DNA of 64,000 nt from Litoribacillus peritrichatus (GTDB lineage: Bacteria; Pseudomonadota; Gammaproteobacteria; Pseudomonadales; Litoribrevibacteraceae): the NCBI RefSeq assembly GCF_039537985.1, contig NZ_BAABBN010000015.1, positions 186,001-250,000 of the forward strand, read 5' to 3'. A program made the position numbers and the translations under genes. The notes under the pieces are model-generated. The model was not told the origin of the DNA and made no database searches. It saw only the letters and a program-made list of their open reading frames with translations. This document shows, piece after piece, positions 26,212-35,800 of the stretch; the first letter of the stretch is position 1; the number at the start of each line of letters is the position of its first letter.

Positions 26212-27087
26212 ATGGCTTATAATCTGGACGATTTGATTCATTTGATGGCTCAGCTGCGAGATCCTGAGGGCGGTTGTCCTTGGGATCAAAAGCAAACATT
26301 TGAGACTATTGTTCCTCATACATTGGAAGAGGCTTATGAAGTTGCTGACGCCATTGCCAGACAGGACTGGGATGAATTAAAAAAAGAGCTTGGAGATTTG
26401 ATTTTTCAGGCCATTTTTTACAGCAAGCTGGCAGACGAAAAAGGTTGGTTTGATTTTCATGATGTGATTGATGGCTTAGTGTCTAAAATGTTACGCCGTC
26501 ATCCTCATGTTTTTCCTGATGGTGAGTTACGTGTCGGGGAGGGTCTAAGCTCTCCTGAAAAACCTTTGTTGACGGATCAGGACTTACATCAGCAGTGGAA
26601 TGCGATTAAAGATCAGGAGCGGGATGAGTCGCTTGGTAAGCGCGATCTTGGTAAACGCGATCTTGGTAAACGAAAGCCATCCGCGATGGATAATCTCACT
26701 GATGGTTTACCTGGCTTAATTAAAGCCTGGAAACTACAGAAAAAAGCGTCTTCCGTTGGCTTCGACTGGAATGATGTTCAGTCCGTTAAAAAGCAGTTGT
26801 TGTCCGAACTTCAGGAAGTTGAGGAAGCCTCAGATGAGGCGCATCTGGAGGAGGAAATTGGCGATTTATTATTTTGCTGCGTTAATTTAGCGAGGCATCA
26901 TAAAGTGCACCCAGAAACGGCGCTCATTAAAGCGAATCTGAAATTTGAACGTAGGTTCAGAGCAATGGAAGCATTGGCGGAGCAGGATGGTGTGGATTTT
27001 TCATCGCTTTCACTCGACCAGCAAGACAACTACTGGTCGAGAGTGAAACAACTTGAAAGGCCGAATAATTCAGATAAGTCAGAGTAA
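26212..27087 (+). CDS. mazG: Nucleoside triphosphate pyrophosphohydrolase MazG
   Basis: MazG hydrolyses NTPs to NMPs and lowers ppGpp in E. coli. The two tandem MazG domains are seen: GGCPWDQKQTFETIVPHTLEEAYEV with the EExxE/ExxD metal site in the first, and a second beginning around KLQKKASSVGFDW with VEEASDEAHLEEEIGDLLF. At 291 residues it exceeds the E. coli protein (263). Part of the excess is a linker with LGKRD repeated three times, encoded by a 15-bp tandem repeat. Co-transcription with relA is likely. Confidence 0.96.
   Translation: MAYNLDDLIHLMAQLRDPEGGCPWDQKQTFETIVPHTLEEAYEVADAIARQDWDELKKELGDLIFQAIFYSKLADEKGWFDFHDVIDGLVSKMLRRHPHVFPDGELRVGEGLSSPEKPLLTDQDLHQQWNAIKDQERDESLGKRDLGKRDLGKRKPSAMDNLTDGLPGLIKAWKLQKKASSVGFDWNDVQSVKKQLLSELQEVEEASDEAHLEEEIGDLLFCCVNLARHHKVHPETALIKANLKFERRFRAMEALAEQDGVDFSSLSLDQQDNYWSRVKQLERPNNSDKSE
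26632..26676 (+). repeat. Three tandem 15-bp units inside mazG
   Basis: Three consecutive in-frame copies, CTTGGTAAGCGCGAT, CTTGGTAAACGCGAT and CTTGGTAAACGAAAG, encode LGKRD-LGKRD-LGKRK in the linker between the two MazG domains. The first two differ at one base, which suggests recent slippage. Confidence 0.9.
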
Positions 27088-27091
27088 CGTA

Positions 27092-27448
27092 TTACGCTGA
27101 CTCACTGTCATTGCAATTGGCAGCGCTTTTTAAGCGTTTAATGTGCTCTCGGGTGAGCTGTAAATATTTGGGCGTTAGGCCATCATCTTCATAAATTGGG
27201 TCGCCTTCTTCATCTTCTGCGACCACTTTCTTGCCTTTGACGTAAGGAAAGGACGCTTCTACTTCATCCAGCGCAATGTGAAGCAATTCTCGGGCTACGT
27301 CCTGAGTGCTTAATCTGGGGTACAGATCGGACAGTGCATTGATGCGGGCGGCATCTTGTTTCGACAACTTAACGGAAAACTCTTTTTCTTCCAAATTCTG
27401 AATGGAGTGTGATTGCCATTCTTCAAGTAAGGCTTGCAGTCTTTTCAT
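27092..27448 (-). CDS. Conserved hypothetical protein
   Basis: This 118-residue soluble protein has a helical N-terminal half. Residues 28-60 (KQDAARINALSDLYPRLSTQDVARELLHIALDEVEASFPYV) look like a ribbon-helix-helix-style sequence. A conserved-looking acidic tail (EDEEGDPIYEDDGLTPKYLQLTREHIKRL) follows. From memory, similar Pseudomonas proteins carry a loose label of pilin assembly or pili tip component, which I would not rely on. It converges on mazG (five bases apart) and diverges from adk. No function is assigned. Confidence 0.75.
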   Translation of the reverse strand: MKRLQALLEEWQSHSIQNLEEKEFSVKLSKQDAARINALSDLYPRLSTQDVARELLHIALDEVEASFPYVKGKKVVAEDEEGDPIYEDDGLTPKYLQLTREHIKRLKSAANCNDSESA

Positions 27449-27699
27449 TACTTCAATCCCGTTTGCGTTAACTCTATCTCTCTAATCATTAGTTTAGATC
27501 AAGATTTCAAAGTTAATGTGGTCGTTTTTGAAAGTTATGTTTGAAATTGTAAAGGAAAAAATTCTACTATCAGTGTTGTTATTTCAAGTCTTCAATTTCG
27601 TAAAGTCAGGCTTATTGGTTATATCCCAATTGATGTCTAGATAATCGTTATATAAAGACCTATAATTCCTGCCAATTTTATTTAACTTAGGTGAACCCT

Positions 27700-28353
27700 A
27701 TGCGAGTTATTCTGTTAGGCGCTCCGGGCGCAGGGAAAGGGACTCAAGCCCAAAATATTACCGAGGAATTCGGAATTCCTCAAATCTCTACAGGTGATAT
27801 GTTGCGTTCAGCAGTAAAAGCTGGCACCCCGTTAGGCTTAAAAGTCAAAGAAGTTATGGAAACTGGTGGACTGGTTTCTGACGACATTATTATTGCATTG
27901 GTCGAAGAGCGTATTAAAGAAGACGATTGCGCCAACGGCTTTTTGTTTGATGGCTTCCCGCGTACCATTCCTCAAGCGGATGCAATGAAGAATGCAGGCG
28001 TTAAAATTGATCACGTTCTTGAAATTGACGTGGCTGACGAAGAAATCGTACAGCGTATGAGTGGTCGCCGCGTTCATGAAAACTCCGGCCGTGTTTATCA
28101 TGTTGTATACAATCCGCCAAAAGAAGAAGGTAAGGATGATGTCACGGGTGAACCTTTGATGCAGCGTGATGATGACCACGAAGATACAGTGCGTAAGCGC
28201 TTGGCCGTTTATCATGAGCAAACAAAACCTTTGGTTGGTTATTATTCTGATTGGGCTGCGGCCGATTCCGAAGCTCCTAAGCTGCATAAGGTGGCGGGTG
28301 TCGGTGCTGTTGCTGAAATCAGTGATCGAGTGATGGCTGCTTTAAAAGGCTAG
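27700..28353 (+). CDS. adk: Adenylate kinase
   Basis: Adk interconverts AMP, ADP and ATP. The P-loop GAPGAGKGTQ is at residues 7-16, followed by STGDMLR, FDGFPRT and a LID domain (GRRVHENSGRVYHVVYNPP) without zinc cysteines. The 217 residues compare with 214 in E. coli. ATG 27700 was chosen over an in-frame GTG at 27691 because AGGTGA (27689-27694) is the ribosome-binding site. A TATAAT at 27661-27666 and TATAAA at 27651-27656 upstream are promoter candidates without a convincing -35. Confidence 0.97.
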   Translation: MRVILLGAPGAGKGTQAQNITEEFGIPQISTGDMLRSAVKAGTPLGLKVKEVMETGGLVSDDIIIALVEERIKEDDCANGFLFDGFPRTIPQADAMKNAGVKIDHVLEIDVADEEIVQRMSGRRVHENSGRVYHVVYNPPKEEGKDDVTGEPLMQRDDDHEDTVRKRLAVYHEQTKPLVGYYSDWAAADSEAPKLHKVAGVGAVAEISDRVMAALKG

Positions 28354-28374
28354 TTGACATAACTTGATACGCTT

Positions 28375-28414
28375 GAAAGGTCTGAAAACACTCTGTTTTT
28401 GGGCCTTTTCTTTG
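28375..28414 (+). terminator. Probable intrinsic terminator after adk
   Basis: GAAAGG pairs with CCTTTTC around an inner AAAACA/TGTTTT stem, with a following T-rich stretch. The stem is interrupted by mismatches, so it is less certain than the other terminators here. Confidence 0.55.
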
Positions 28415-28448
28415 TCTGTTTACTTTCTACTTCACACTAAAAAATATT

Positions 28449-29135
28449 ATGAAATCTTGCATTTTGGCTGTAGACACTTCTACAGATGCTTGTTCTGTGG
28501 CGCTACTCCATAACGGGGTTATTCATGCATCCCACAAGTTATTACCCAGAGAACATACGTTGAATATTCTTCCGATGATTCAGGATTTACTGGCAAGTAA
28601 TGAGGTGGAAATAGCGGACGTTGAAGGCTTTATTGTAGGCGCTGGGCCAGGCTCCTTTACCGGATTAAGAATTGCGTTTGGTGTGGTTCAGGGGTTGGCT
28701 TTTGCAGTTAATAAACCTGTCGCTGCTATCTCGACATTGGCAGCACTGGCCTATCAAGTGGCTAAAAGTGAATCCGTGACCGATGGCTATGTTTTAGCGA
28801 CCATTGATGCTCGTATGAATGAGTTGTATTGGGCGCGTTATTCCATAACCGGTAATGGGCTGGAACTGAACCAAGGGCCGAATGTTACATCGGCGGATCA
28901 GCTTACTTTTGAAGGCGTTAAGGCGATCACGGGGACAGGGCTTGTTTACGAAAACCAGTTTGTGGGGTTGTCGTCGGATGTTCTTCAGGATGCAGAACAA
29001 AGACCAAGGGCTGACGCCATGATTGACTACGCACTTGCTCACGCTGACTTGGTGCAATGGCAAAGTGCTGATCAGGTGGAGCCAGTGTACGTGAGAAATA
29101 ACGTAGCGAAAAAGAAGTCTGATCAAAACAAATAG
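28449..29135 (+). CDS. tsaB: tRNA threonylcarbamoyladenosine synthesis protein TsaB
   Basis: TsaB is the inactive ASKHA-fold partner of TsaD in forming t6A37 in tRNA. The N-terminus reads ILAVDTSTDACSVALL. GAGPGSFTGLRIAFGVVQGLA near residues 67-87 and AISTLAALAYQ are diagnostic. The 228 residues are typical (E. coli 231). It starts 95 bp after adk and 39 bp before uppP. No odd features are visible. Confidence 0.95.
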   Translation: MKSCILAVDTSTDACSVALLHNGVIHASHKLLPREHTLNILPMIQDLLASNEVEIADVEGFIVGAGPGSFTGLRIAFGVVQGLAFAVNKPVAAISTLAALAYQVAKSESVTDGYVLATIDARMNELYWARYSITGNGLELNQGPNVTSADQLTFEGVKAITGTGLVYENQFVGLSSDVLQDAEQRPRADAMIDYALAHADLVQWQSADQVEPVYVRNNVAKKKSDQNK

Positions 29136-29174
29136 TCTAATGGTCGATGGTTTCCCACCAGAAAGGAGAGTTCG

Positions 29175-29993
29175 ATGGGATGGTTTCAAGTAGTTTTTTT
29201 GGCAGTGATTCAGGGATTGACTGAGTTTTTACCCATTTCCAGTTCTGCGCATTTAATTTTGCCTGCTCAGTTGTTCGGCTGGGAAGATCAGGGGCTTACT
29301 TTTGATGTGGCCGTTCATGTGGGGACATTGGCCGCTGTTTTGATTTATTTCCGGGAAGACGTTTATAAAATAGCAGTGGCTTGGTTTGCAAGCTTTGCAG
29401 GAAAAGGGTTTACCAAAGAAGCGCAGTTGGGCTGGTGGATTATTATTGCGACCATTCCTGTGGTGATTTTTGGTGCAACATTGAAAGACTTTATTGAAGG
29501 GAATCTGCGTTCGGTTTTAGTTATTGGTGCAGCTTCTATTTTCTTTGGTTTGTTACTGCTTTGGGCGGATAAAGCCGGTTCCAGAAAAGAACCGCTTGAA
29601 GTTTTAGGATTCAAAGGTGCGTTTGCAGTGGGTTTGGCGCAGGTATTTGCTTTAATTCCAGGGACTTCTCGCTCAGGAGTGACCATGACGGCTTCTTTAT
29701 TTTTAGGGCAGACGAGAGACAGTGCTGCGCGTTTTTCTTTCTTGCTGTCGATACCCGTGATATTGGGCGCCGGTTTGTTTAAAGGAAAAGATCTGGCCGA
29801 ACAAGGCGGCGATGCTTCGCTCATGGCAGCGGGCGTCGGTGCTTTATTGGCAGCAATCAGTGCTTATTTGTGCATTAAGCTTTTTTTGGTCTTCATTAAC
29901 CGAATTGGTGTCATGCCGTTTGTAATTTATCGCTGTGTTCTGGGTGTCTGCTTAATTGCAACGGCGTATTGGGTTCCTGTGCAGTCCATCTAA
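29175..29993 (+). CDS. uppP: Undecaprenyl-diphosphatase
   Basis: UppP (BacA) dephosphorylates undecaprenyl pyrophosphate so the lipid carrier can be reused for peptidoglycan. The protein has 272 residues (E. coli 273) and about eight membrane segments. The active-site motifs are GLTEFLPISSSAHLILP near residue 15 and IPGTSRSGVTMTASLFLG near residue 165. AAGGAGAG precedes the ATG. It is complementary to uppS at 45994, which makes the same lipid. Confidence 0.97.
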   Translation: MGWFQVVFLAVIQGLTEFLPISSSAHLILPAQLFGWEDQGLTFDVAVHVGTLAAVLIYFREDVYKIAVAWFASFAGKGFTKEAQLGWWIIIATIPVVIFGATLKDFIEGNLRSVLVIGAASIFFGLLLLWADKAGSRKEPLEVLGFKGAFAVGLAQVFALIPGTSRSGVTMTASLFLGQTRDSAARFSFLLSIPVILGAGLFKGKDLAEQGGDASLMAAGVGALLAAISAYLCIKLFLVFINRIGVMPFVIYRCVLGVCLIATAYWVPVQSI

Positions 29994-30031
29994 TGCACTG
30001 GGTCAGAGAAGAGTAATAGGGGCGATTTGTT

Positions 30032-30868
30032 GTGGGGTCAGTTGTTAAGATTCAGCCATCGCGGGTCAAGCAGGCGTTACTTGTCTTGGCTACGCCTCAT
30101 AGAGAAGCTCAAGCCAAAGCTTATATTGAATCCCATGGTGGGCAGCTTATTGGCATAAAAGGGGATGCTGAGTTGGACCTGTCTTTATTGGACGCAGAAA
30201 AGCATCAGGCGCTCATTTTTGCTGATGACGTGTCGCTTCAAGCGGTGGGGAAAAAAGCTCCGGGGCCTGTGGTCGTTTCTTTCGAAGGAAATACCATGGT
30301 GCATCGCCTGAAGCATGGTGGTGGCAAAGGCGAGCAAGTGGCTAAAGCCGTTGGCTTAAGTAAGGTGGCGGCTGATCGGGTGATTTCAGTCATTGATGCA
30401 ACCGCAGGGCTTGGGCGAGACAGCTTGATTTTGGCCGCGCTGGGCTGTCATGTTGAAATGTTTGAACGTAACCCTGTGGTGCGAGAATTATTGCTTGATG
30501 GATTGGATCGGGCCAGTATGTCGGTTGAAGTAATGGCCATTGCTGGAAGAATGCAGCTTCACACCGAGGACTTCATTTCTGGCAGTGGTGCTTATGAAGA
30601 TAACAGTGTGGATGTGGTTTACCTTGATCCGATGTTTCCTGATCGTAATAAGTCGGCACTGGTGAAAAAAGAAATGCGCGTTTTTAAGCAGTTGATAGGC
30701 GGTGACGAAGACGCTGACCAGTTATTTGACCCAGCGTTTCGGATTGCAAAGCATCGAGTAGTGGTTAAGAGACCAAAAGCTGCACCGTTTTTGGCAGGGA
30801 AAACGCCTTCGGTGCAAATAAAAGGTAAATCAGGACGATTCGATATCTACACTAAAAAGGCGTTTTAG
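30032..30868 (+). CDS. rsmJ: 16S rRNA (guanine-1516-N2) methyltransferase
   Basis: The 278-residue class I SAM-dependent methyltransferase matches RsmJ (YhiQ). The SAM motif is VIDATAGLGRDSLILA near residues 119-134 and the catalytic-type motif VYLDPMFPDR follows. The SALVKKEMRVF segment and the closing KSGRFDIYTKK are shared with RsmJ. The start is GTG 30032, with AGGGGCGA ideally spaced upstream. It follows uppP by 38 bp. Confidence 0.93.
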   Translation: MGSVVKIQPSRVKQALLVLATPHREAQAKAYIESHGGQLIGIKGDAELDLSLLDAEKHQALIFADDVSLQAVGKKAPGPVVVSFEGNTMVHRLKHGGGKGEQVAKAVGLSKVAADRVISVIDATAGLGRDSLILAALGCHVEMFERNPVVRELLLDGLDRASMSVEVMAIAGRMQLHTEDFISGSGAYEDNSVDVVYLDPMFPDRNKSALVKKEMRVFKQLIGGDEDADQLFDPAFRIAKHRVVVKRPKAAPFLAGKTPSVQIKGKSGRFDIYTKKAF

Positions 30869-30923
30869 GTTCGTTAGCTTAGTTTCTTAAATATAGGTCT
30901 TAATTTTTGCTTCTAAGCCGACC

Positions 30924-31301
30924 TTACTTTTTCCAAAGAAAATCCTCTGTTTCGCCGGTGGCGGATATCTTAGTCCATTCGTCAGGATCTTGGTCTTCAG
31001 TCCAGCCACTTCTGGTGCAACGCACTTCCGTCTCCAGTGCTTTTGCAGCAACAGTTCCGCAAGTCAGATCGTCATCCCACGGGGTGTCTGCAGTATCAAA
31101 CCAGACGCTGGTCCAGGCTTTACCCACAGCGTTGGGGAAAATCATAACAGGTAAGGTTTTATCCTGATATTCCACTGTGAAGTGGTGCAGCCCTGACTTA
31201 ATGATGCCCAGGTCTTTGGTGGTTCCCAGTTCAGACGTCAGCCAGGCCGTGATGTCTTCGATGCTTGTATTCTTGATGTAAATTTCTATGTCTGGGTACA
31301 T
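30924..31301 (-). CDS. Conserved hypothetical protein
   Basis: This 125-residue soluble protein begins MYPDIEIYIKNTSIEDITAWLTSEL and has a Trp-rich middle (AWTSVWFDTADTPWDDDLTC). The C-terminus, WTEDQDPDEWTKISATGETEDFLWK, is also distinctive. No signal peptide is present. I recall similar uncharacterised proteins in Pseudomonas and relatives but no function. It is the last gene of the minus-strand run behind dapE, four bases after the small membrane protein gene, so they are probably co-transcribed. Confidence 0.75.
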   Translation of the reverse strand: MYPDIEIYIKNTSIEDITAWLTSELGTTKDLGIIKSGLHHFTVEYQDKTLPVMIFPNAVGKAWTSVWFDTADTPWDDDLTCGTVAAKALETEVRCTRSGWTEDQDPDEWTKISATGETEDFLWKK

Positions 31302-31305
31302 GTAG

Positions 31306-31551
31306 TTATTTGCCTCTCAATCTTGAGAATAGTAATGCCAGATAGTGAATGAAAGCATAAGCCCCGCCAAGACTGGCTAATATTACGCCTATGAGAGCGA
31401 CAACTTCCTGTTTGATGGACGGTTCTATGTTTGACTCTGCCAATAAGAGCATCATAGCGCCCAACGCAAACACCGAGACGGAGATAACGAAACGTTTGAA
31501 TATCTCACTCGATGTAAGACCTCGGGGGCTAATCAGTCTTAATAATCGCAA
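31306..31551 (-). CDS. Small predicted membrane protein downstream of dapE
   Basis: I read 81 residues from a TTG at 31551, two bases beyond the dapE stop. AGAAGG in the end of dapE serves as ribosome-binding site. A longer reading to 31632 would overlap dapE by 79 bases. Two hydrophobic helices (about residues 20-39 and 49-72) are separated by an acidic loop, with basic ends (MRLLRLISPRG and SRLRGK). I do not recognise a family. The tight spacing suggests an operon with dapE. Confidence 0.6.
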   Translation of the reverse strand: MRLLRLISPRGLTSSEIFKRFVISVSVFALGAMMLLLAESNIEPSIKQEVVALIGVILASLGGAYAFIHYLALLFSRLRGK

Positions 31552-31553
31552 AA

Positions 31554-32714
31554 TTAACCTTCTGCCAGTAAGTCCGTCAGTATTTGCTGATAAACATCGG
31601 TCAGAAGGTTGAGGTCTTCTGCACACACGCATTCGTTAATTTTATGAATGGTGGCGTTGGAAGGGCCCAGCTCGACCACATGAGTACCCGTTGGTGCAAT
31701 AAAGCGGCCGTCTGAAGTACCACCGGATGTGGATAGCTCTGGCTGATAACCTGTAATTTTTTCGACGCTGTGTTTAACCGCCTCAATCAATGAGCCGCCG
31801 GAAGTCAAAAACGGCCGACCAGACAAGGCCCATTCAATTTCAAATTCAACGCCGTGCTTGTTAAGAATGGCGTCGGTAATTTCCATTAGCTGTTCGGCCG
31901 TCACTTCCGTGCAATAGCGGAAGTTAAAGACCATTTTCAGATCACCAGGAATGACGTTCGTGGCTCCAGTGCCTGATTCAATGTTCGTTACCTGAAAACT
32001 GGTGGCAGGGAAGAATTCATTGCCGTTATCCCATACATGGTTAGTCAGCTCAGAAAGGGCGTCGGCCAGCATGTGAATCGGGTTGTTGGCCAAGTGCGGG
32101 TAGGCAACATGCCCCTGTTGACCTTTAACCGTTAAGTAACCATTTAAGGAACCACGACGCCCGTTTTTAACCACATCACCTAACTGGTTGGTGCTTGATG
32201 GCTCACCGACAATACACCAATCAATATGTTCACCACGAGCCTGTAGGTGCTCAATCACTTTTACCGTGCCGTTTTTGGCCGGGCCTTCTTCGTCACTGGT
32301 GATTAAGAATGCAACCGAGCCAATGTGATTCGGATGCTCTTCTACAAAGCGTTCCACAGCCACGACCATAGCTGCAAGCGAACCTTTCATATCAGCAGAA
32401 CCACGGCCATAAAGCATGCCATCGTCTTTAATGGTTGGCTCAAATGGGTTGGTGTCCCATTTCTCAAGTGGGCCAGTAGGTACCACATCGGTATGGCCTG
32501 CAAATGCCAGTACGGGTTCTCCTTCACCACGGCGAGCCCAGAAGTTATCAACCTCCCCAAAACGCAGTTTCTCAATCTTAAAACCACACTTTTCAAGGCG
32601 ATCAATCATGACTTGCTGGCAGTCTTTATCGTCTGGCGTGACGGAATCACGGCTGATTAAATCAAAAGCCAGATCAAGTGTTGGGGACAGAGGTGTTGAA
32701 GAAACGTTGGACAT
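31554..32714 (-). CDS. dapE: Succinyl-diaminopimelate desuccinylase
   Basis: DapE removes succinate from N-succinyl-LL-diaminopimelate, on the path to lysine and peptidoglycan DAP. The dizinc M20 peptidase motifs are seen: FAGHTDVVPTG, YGRGSADMKGSLAAMVVA and TSDEEGPAKNG with the catalytic Glu. The substrate-binding TSGGTSDGRFI block also fits DapE. The 386 residues are typical (E. coli 375). It works with dapC and dapD upstream on the same strand, but a large lipoprotein gene separates them. Confidence 0.97.
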   Translation of the reverse strand: MSNVSSTPLSPTLDLAFDLISRDSVTPDDKDCQQVMIDRLEKCGFKIEKLRFGEVDNFWARRGEGEPVLAFAGHTDVVPTGPLEKWDTNPFEPTIKDDGMLYGRGSADMKGSLAAMVVAVERFVEEHPNHIGSVAFLITSDEEGPAKNGTVKVIEHLQARGEHIDWCIVGEPSSTNQLGDVVKNGRRGSLNGYLTVKGQQGHVAYPHLANNPIHMLADALSELTNHVWDNGNEFFPATSFQVTNIESGTGATNVIPGDLKMVFNFRYCTEVTAEQLMEITDAILNKHGVEFEIEWALSGRPFLTSGGSLIEAVKHSVEKITGYQPELSTSGGTSDGRFIAPTGTHVVELGPSNATIHKINECVCAEDLNLLTDVYQQILTDLLAEG

Positions 32715-32776
32715 CTTAAGCTCACAATGAGGAGGTGAATAATAAGATGGGGATTTTACAGGAAGATGAGCAGAAA

Positions 32777-32802
32777 AGAAAAAGCCCCTCGGGGAGGGGC
32801 TT
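32777..32802 (-). terminator. Intrinsic terminator of the Ig-like lipoprotein gene
   Basis: On the minus strand AAGCCCCTC/GAGGGGCTT forms a 9-bp stem with a 3-bp loop, followed by TTTCTTTT. It lies just after the lipoprotein stop and before dapE, so dapE probably has its own promoter. Confidence 0.8.
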
Positions 32803-32809
32803 GGGCTAT

Positions 32810-35800
32810 TTAAGGGTTTTGAGCGATGGTTATTGTTCTGGTGGCCGAAAGTGCTGGTCCTGACACGTTGGCAGGTGTTGTCCAGGTAATACTTAGGCCA
32901 GAGCTAGTATCTTCAGCATCGGGATCTCTGGAGATCGTTACTGTAAAAGAATAAGGGTCATCTGTAGAGGGAGTGGTCAGCGTCGCAGTTGGGCTATCAA
33001 GCTTTGCAGTTGTAGGTGCGACTACATCAATGGTTGTGCCTGACGGAGGAGGATTCCCATTTTCATCATAAACAATCACTGTAAAAGTAAAACTGCTGCT
33101 GGGAGTTTCATCGATATTGATTTCCGTTATATTTCCGTTATCGTCGAACTTGACTCCGTTGGTTACAGGTCTTAGCATTCCTTTATAGATAGCGCTTTTC
33201 TGAGTGAGAGGTCTAAATGTATTAGTTCCTCTGTAGTCGGCAAGTGTCAGGTCTGTGCCAGGAGCGACAAATGCAAGATTCAGAGATTTAGTTGCCGCGA
33301 TTATTGTTGCTGAGGCGCGTACATCTACTAGTTTATTGATGTCGGGGCAGTGACCTGCAGTACGTGCAGCATCATCACACCTAAACCCGTTGTAGATGCC
33401 ATTTGCTGCGTCATAAGTGGTGTTACCATTGAAGTCTTCAAACTCTTCCAGGTTTACGCCAGGGTCTTGATCTCGAACACCATCCTGATTGTTGTCTGTG
33501 AATGCTTCAGGTAAATCATCAATTTCTTCTGCTGCAAGGTTTCCGTTAAACAAACCGTCGCCACCATCGTCAGTAAATGTTTCTTCACCTGTAGTCCAGG
33601 AAAGAACTTGAACTCTGCCGTAACGGTCATTTTTATTACTAATGTAGGAAGAAAATGGAAGAGTTGAAATATTCATAGATGTTAATGAAGCAATTGATTC
33701 GGCTGCAAGTACATCGGCAATTGTGTAATTTGCTATCAGAGTATCGTTCGGCATCTGATGTCTTAACACTGGTACAGGAGAAGCGTCAAAAGCACTTAAG
33801 TCAATTAACGTGGTATAAGTAGAACCTAAGCTATTTTCACTGCTGGTTGAGTCAGTCAAAAGGTCGTTTGCTGTGATCCCAAAGCTGGTAAGGTCTGTCG
33901 TAAAGGTTCCAGGGCTAACAGGAATGACCTCAGTATTTGACGTGACTATGTCATCTCCAAATTCTACAATTGCTTGGTAGAGTGTCTTACCGTTAGAAAG
34001 CGTAGCAAGTAAAATGTCTACATCATTAATGTTTTTACCGCTGATTGGGTTTGCTGTATCAATGAATTTATCTATAGCCTGGCTAACATCAGGTTTGTTT
34101 GAAAGCTGTTGTGATTTCCACGTAATACTGCAACTCCCGTTATTAATTAGGCAGTTATTTGAATCTACAGTATTTTCATTTACCAATTGTCCGGCATTAT
34201 TTTCAGTTTTAAAATTAATGGATGTCCCATTTGGTGCAGCTATACCGCTTACATCTGTAGCGAAAACAGTTAGCTCAACAGGTACGCCTTGATAATCAAA
34301 CGCATTTGGTACTCGATTATCAGCAGCAATTGTAAAACCTCCTTGATGAGGTATGCCCGTATTTACAGCTAGTGCAGTGGAGGTAACAGGAATAACTTCG
34401 CCATCAATCACATCATTGTTCGGATTGTTCGTTGGATCGGTAGGGTCTTCAATTCTTGCGCTAATAGCTACGCCTGTAGGTAAATTTCCAGAGGTGACGA
34501 TAACAGTGACTTCGCCGTCAGCGTCAGTAGAAAGAGGAATACCATCAGGATAGGTGACAGTGTCAGGATCATCAGTAGATAACCTAACACCGCCTTTTGA
34601 CGTAGTTAAACTAAAAAATACTTTGACACCTTGTACAGGGTTGCTGTCATCCAAGACTCTAAAAGTGACTTGAGCGCTTTGAGGAACTACTGATGGTGAC
34701 CCCTGCAAGGCAATGCTGTTAATACTGTTTCCTGCGGAATCTTTTACATCAACAAATTCAATTAAGTTTGCAACTTGAGGGTTAAAGTTAATTGCAGTGG
34801 TTGCAGTGAATAGCGTGTTGTTGATGGTTGTAGAAGCCTGAACGGTATCGGTTGATGTACAGCTGACAGTTTTATAGGTGGCTAAGGTTACGCCGCTGAT
34901 GGTGTTGCTGTCACTGGATGAGTAGCTAATAGATGACCTATTAATTGCTGGATTTTGTGAGTCAGGCGTTGTTGCGCAATTTGAAGTGTAGTCGATTTTT
35001 GCCGACTGAGTATATCTTGAATAGTTGTTACCACTATGGGTAAACGTGCCTGCTGTATTTTCAATAAAGATTTCTGTTGCAAGAAGTGCGGTCCCTCCAG
35101 AGGACAGAGTTACGCTATTCAATGAATCATCATCGTTAATTTTAATTGAGCTGGTGTTAATTGAGTTGTCGTCATTAGCAAAACCAATCAGAATGGATGG
35201 GTTGATGATTGAAATATCTTCTTGATCAGAAAACTCGCCAAATGTTGCGGTAATTGAAGCTGTGCCACTTTGGTCGCCAGGCCTTAATGCAACTACACCT
35301 GAGCTTGTTTCACCGCCTGAATCTGTTGTTATTTCTAGAGATGTGGTATCTAGGGAGCCAAATGGAATCGTTGATCCGTTAGATGTAGTGGTTGAGCTGA
35401 TAGCAACTGATGGGGTTCCTGCTTGGGCAGGTGATACAACAACCTTAACAAATATTGTGTCGCCAAAGGGTATTGACTGCTGTGATAGAAATGCTGTTTC
35501 TGTAGGGGGGGTTGTGGAGTCATCGAAAGCGCTTAAGAACGTTAATTCTACTGTAGTGTCAGATGGTGTTGGTGTGACTGGCGAGTCCTCCCCGTTTTCA
35601 GCAGAAATATACGGTACAGTTTTTACTCCAACGGAAGAGCCGGAAATTGCTGTGATTCTAAGAGTTCCTGCAGTTGCAGAACCAGTAGCACCAGCAGAAA
35701 GAATAGCAGCTGTAGCGGTAATACCGCTGCTATTAGTTATAGTGGATAAGGTATCAATATTACCTACATCAATAGAATAACTTACTTGAGCATTAGTTAC

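Noticed and set aside
35262..35780. 172-codon plus-strand open frame
   Set aside because: It is antisense to the Ig-like lipoprotein gene. Its Val/Ser/Thr-rich composition mirrors the repetitive opposite strand.
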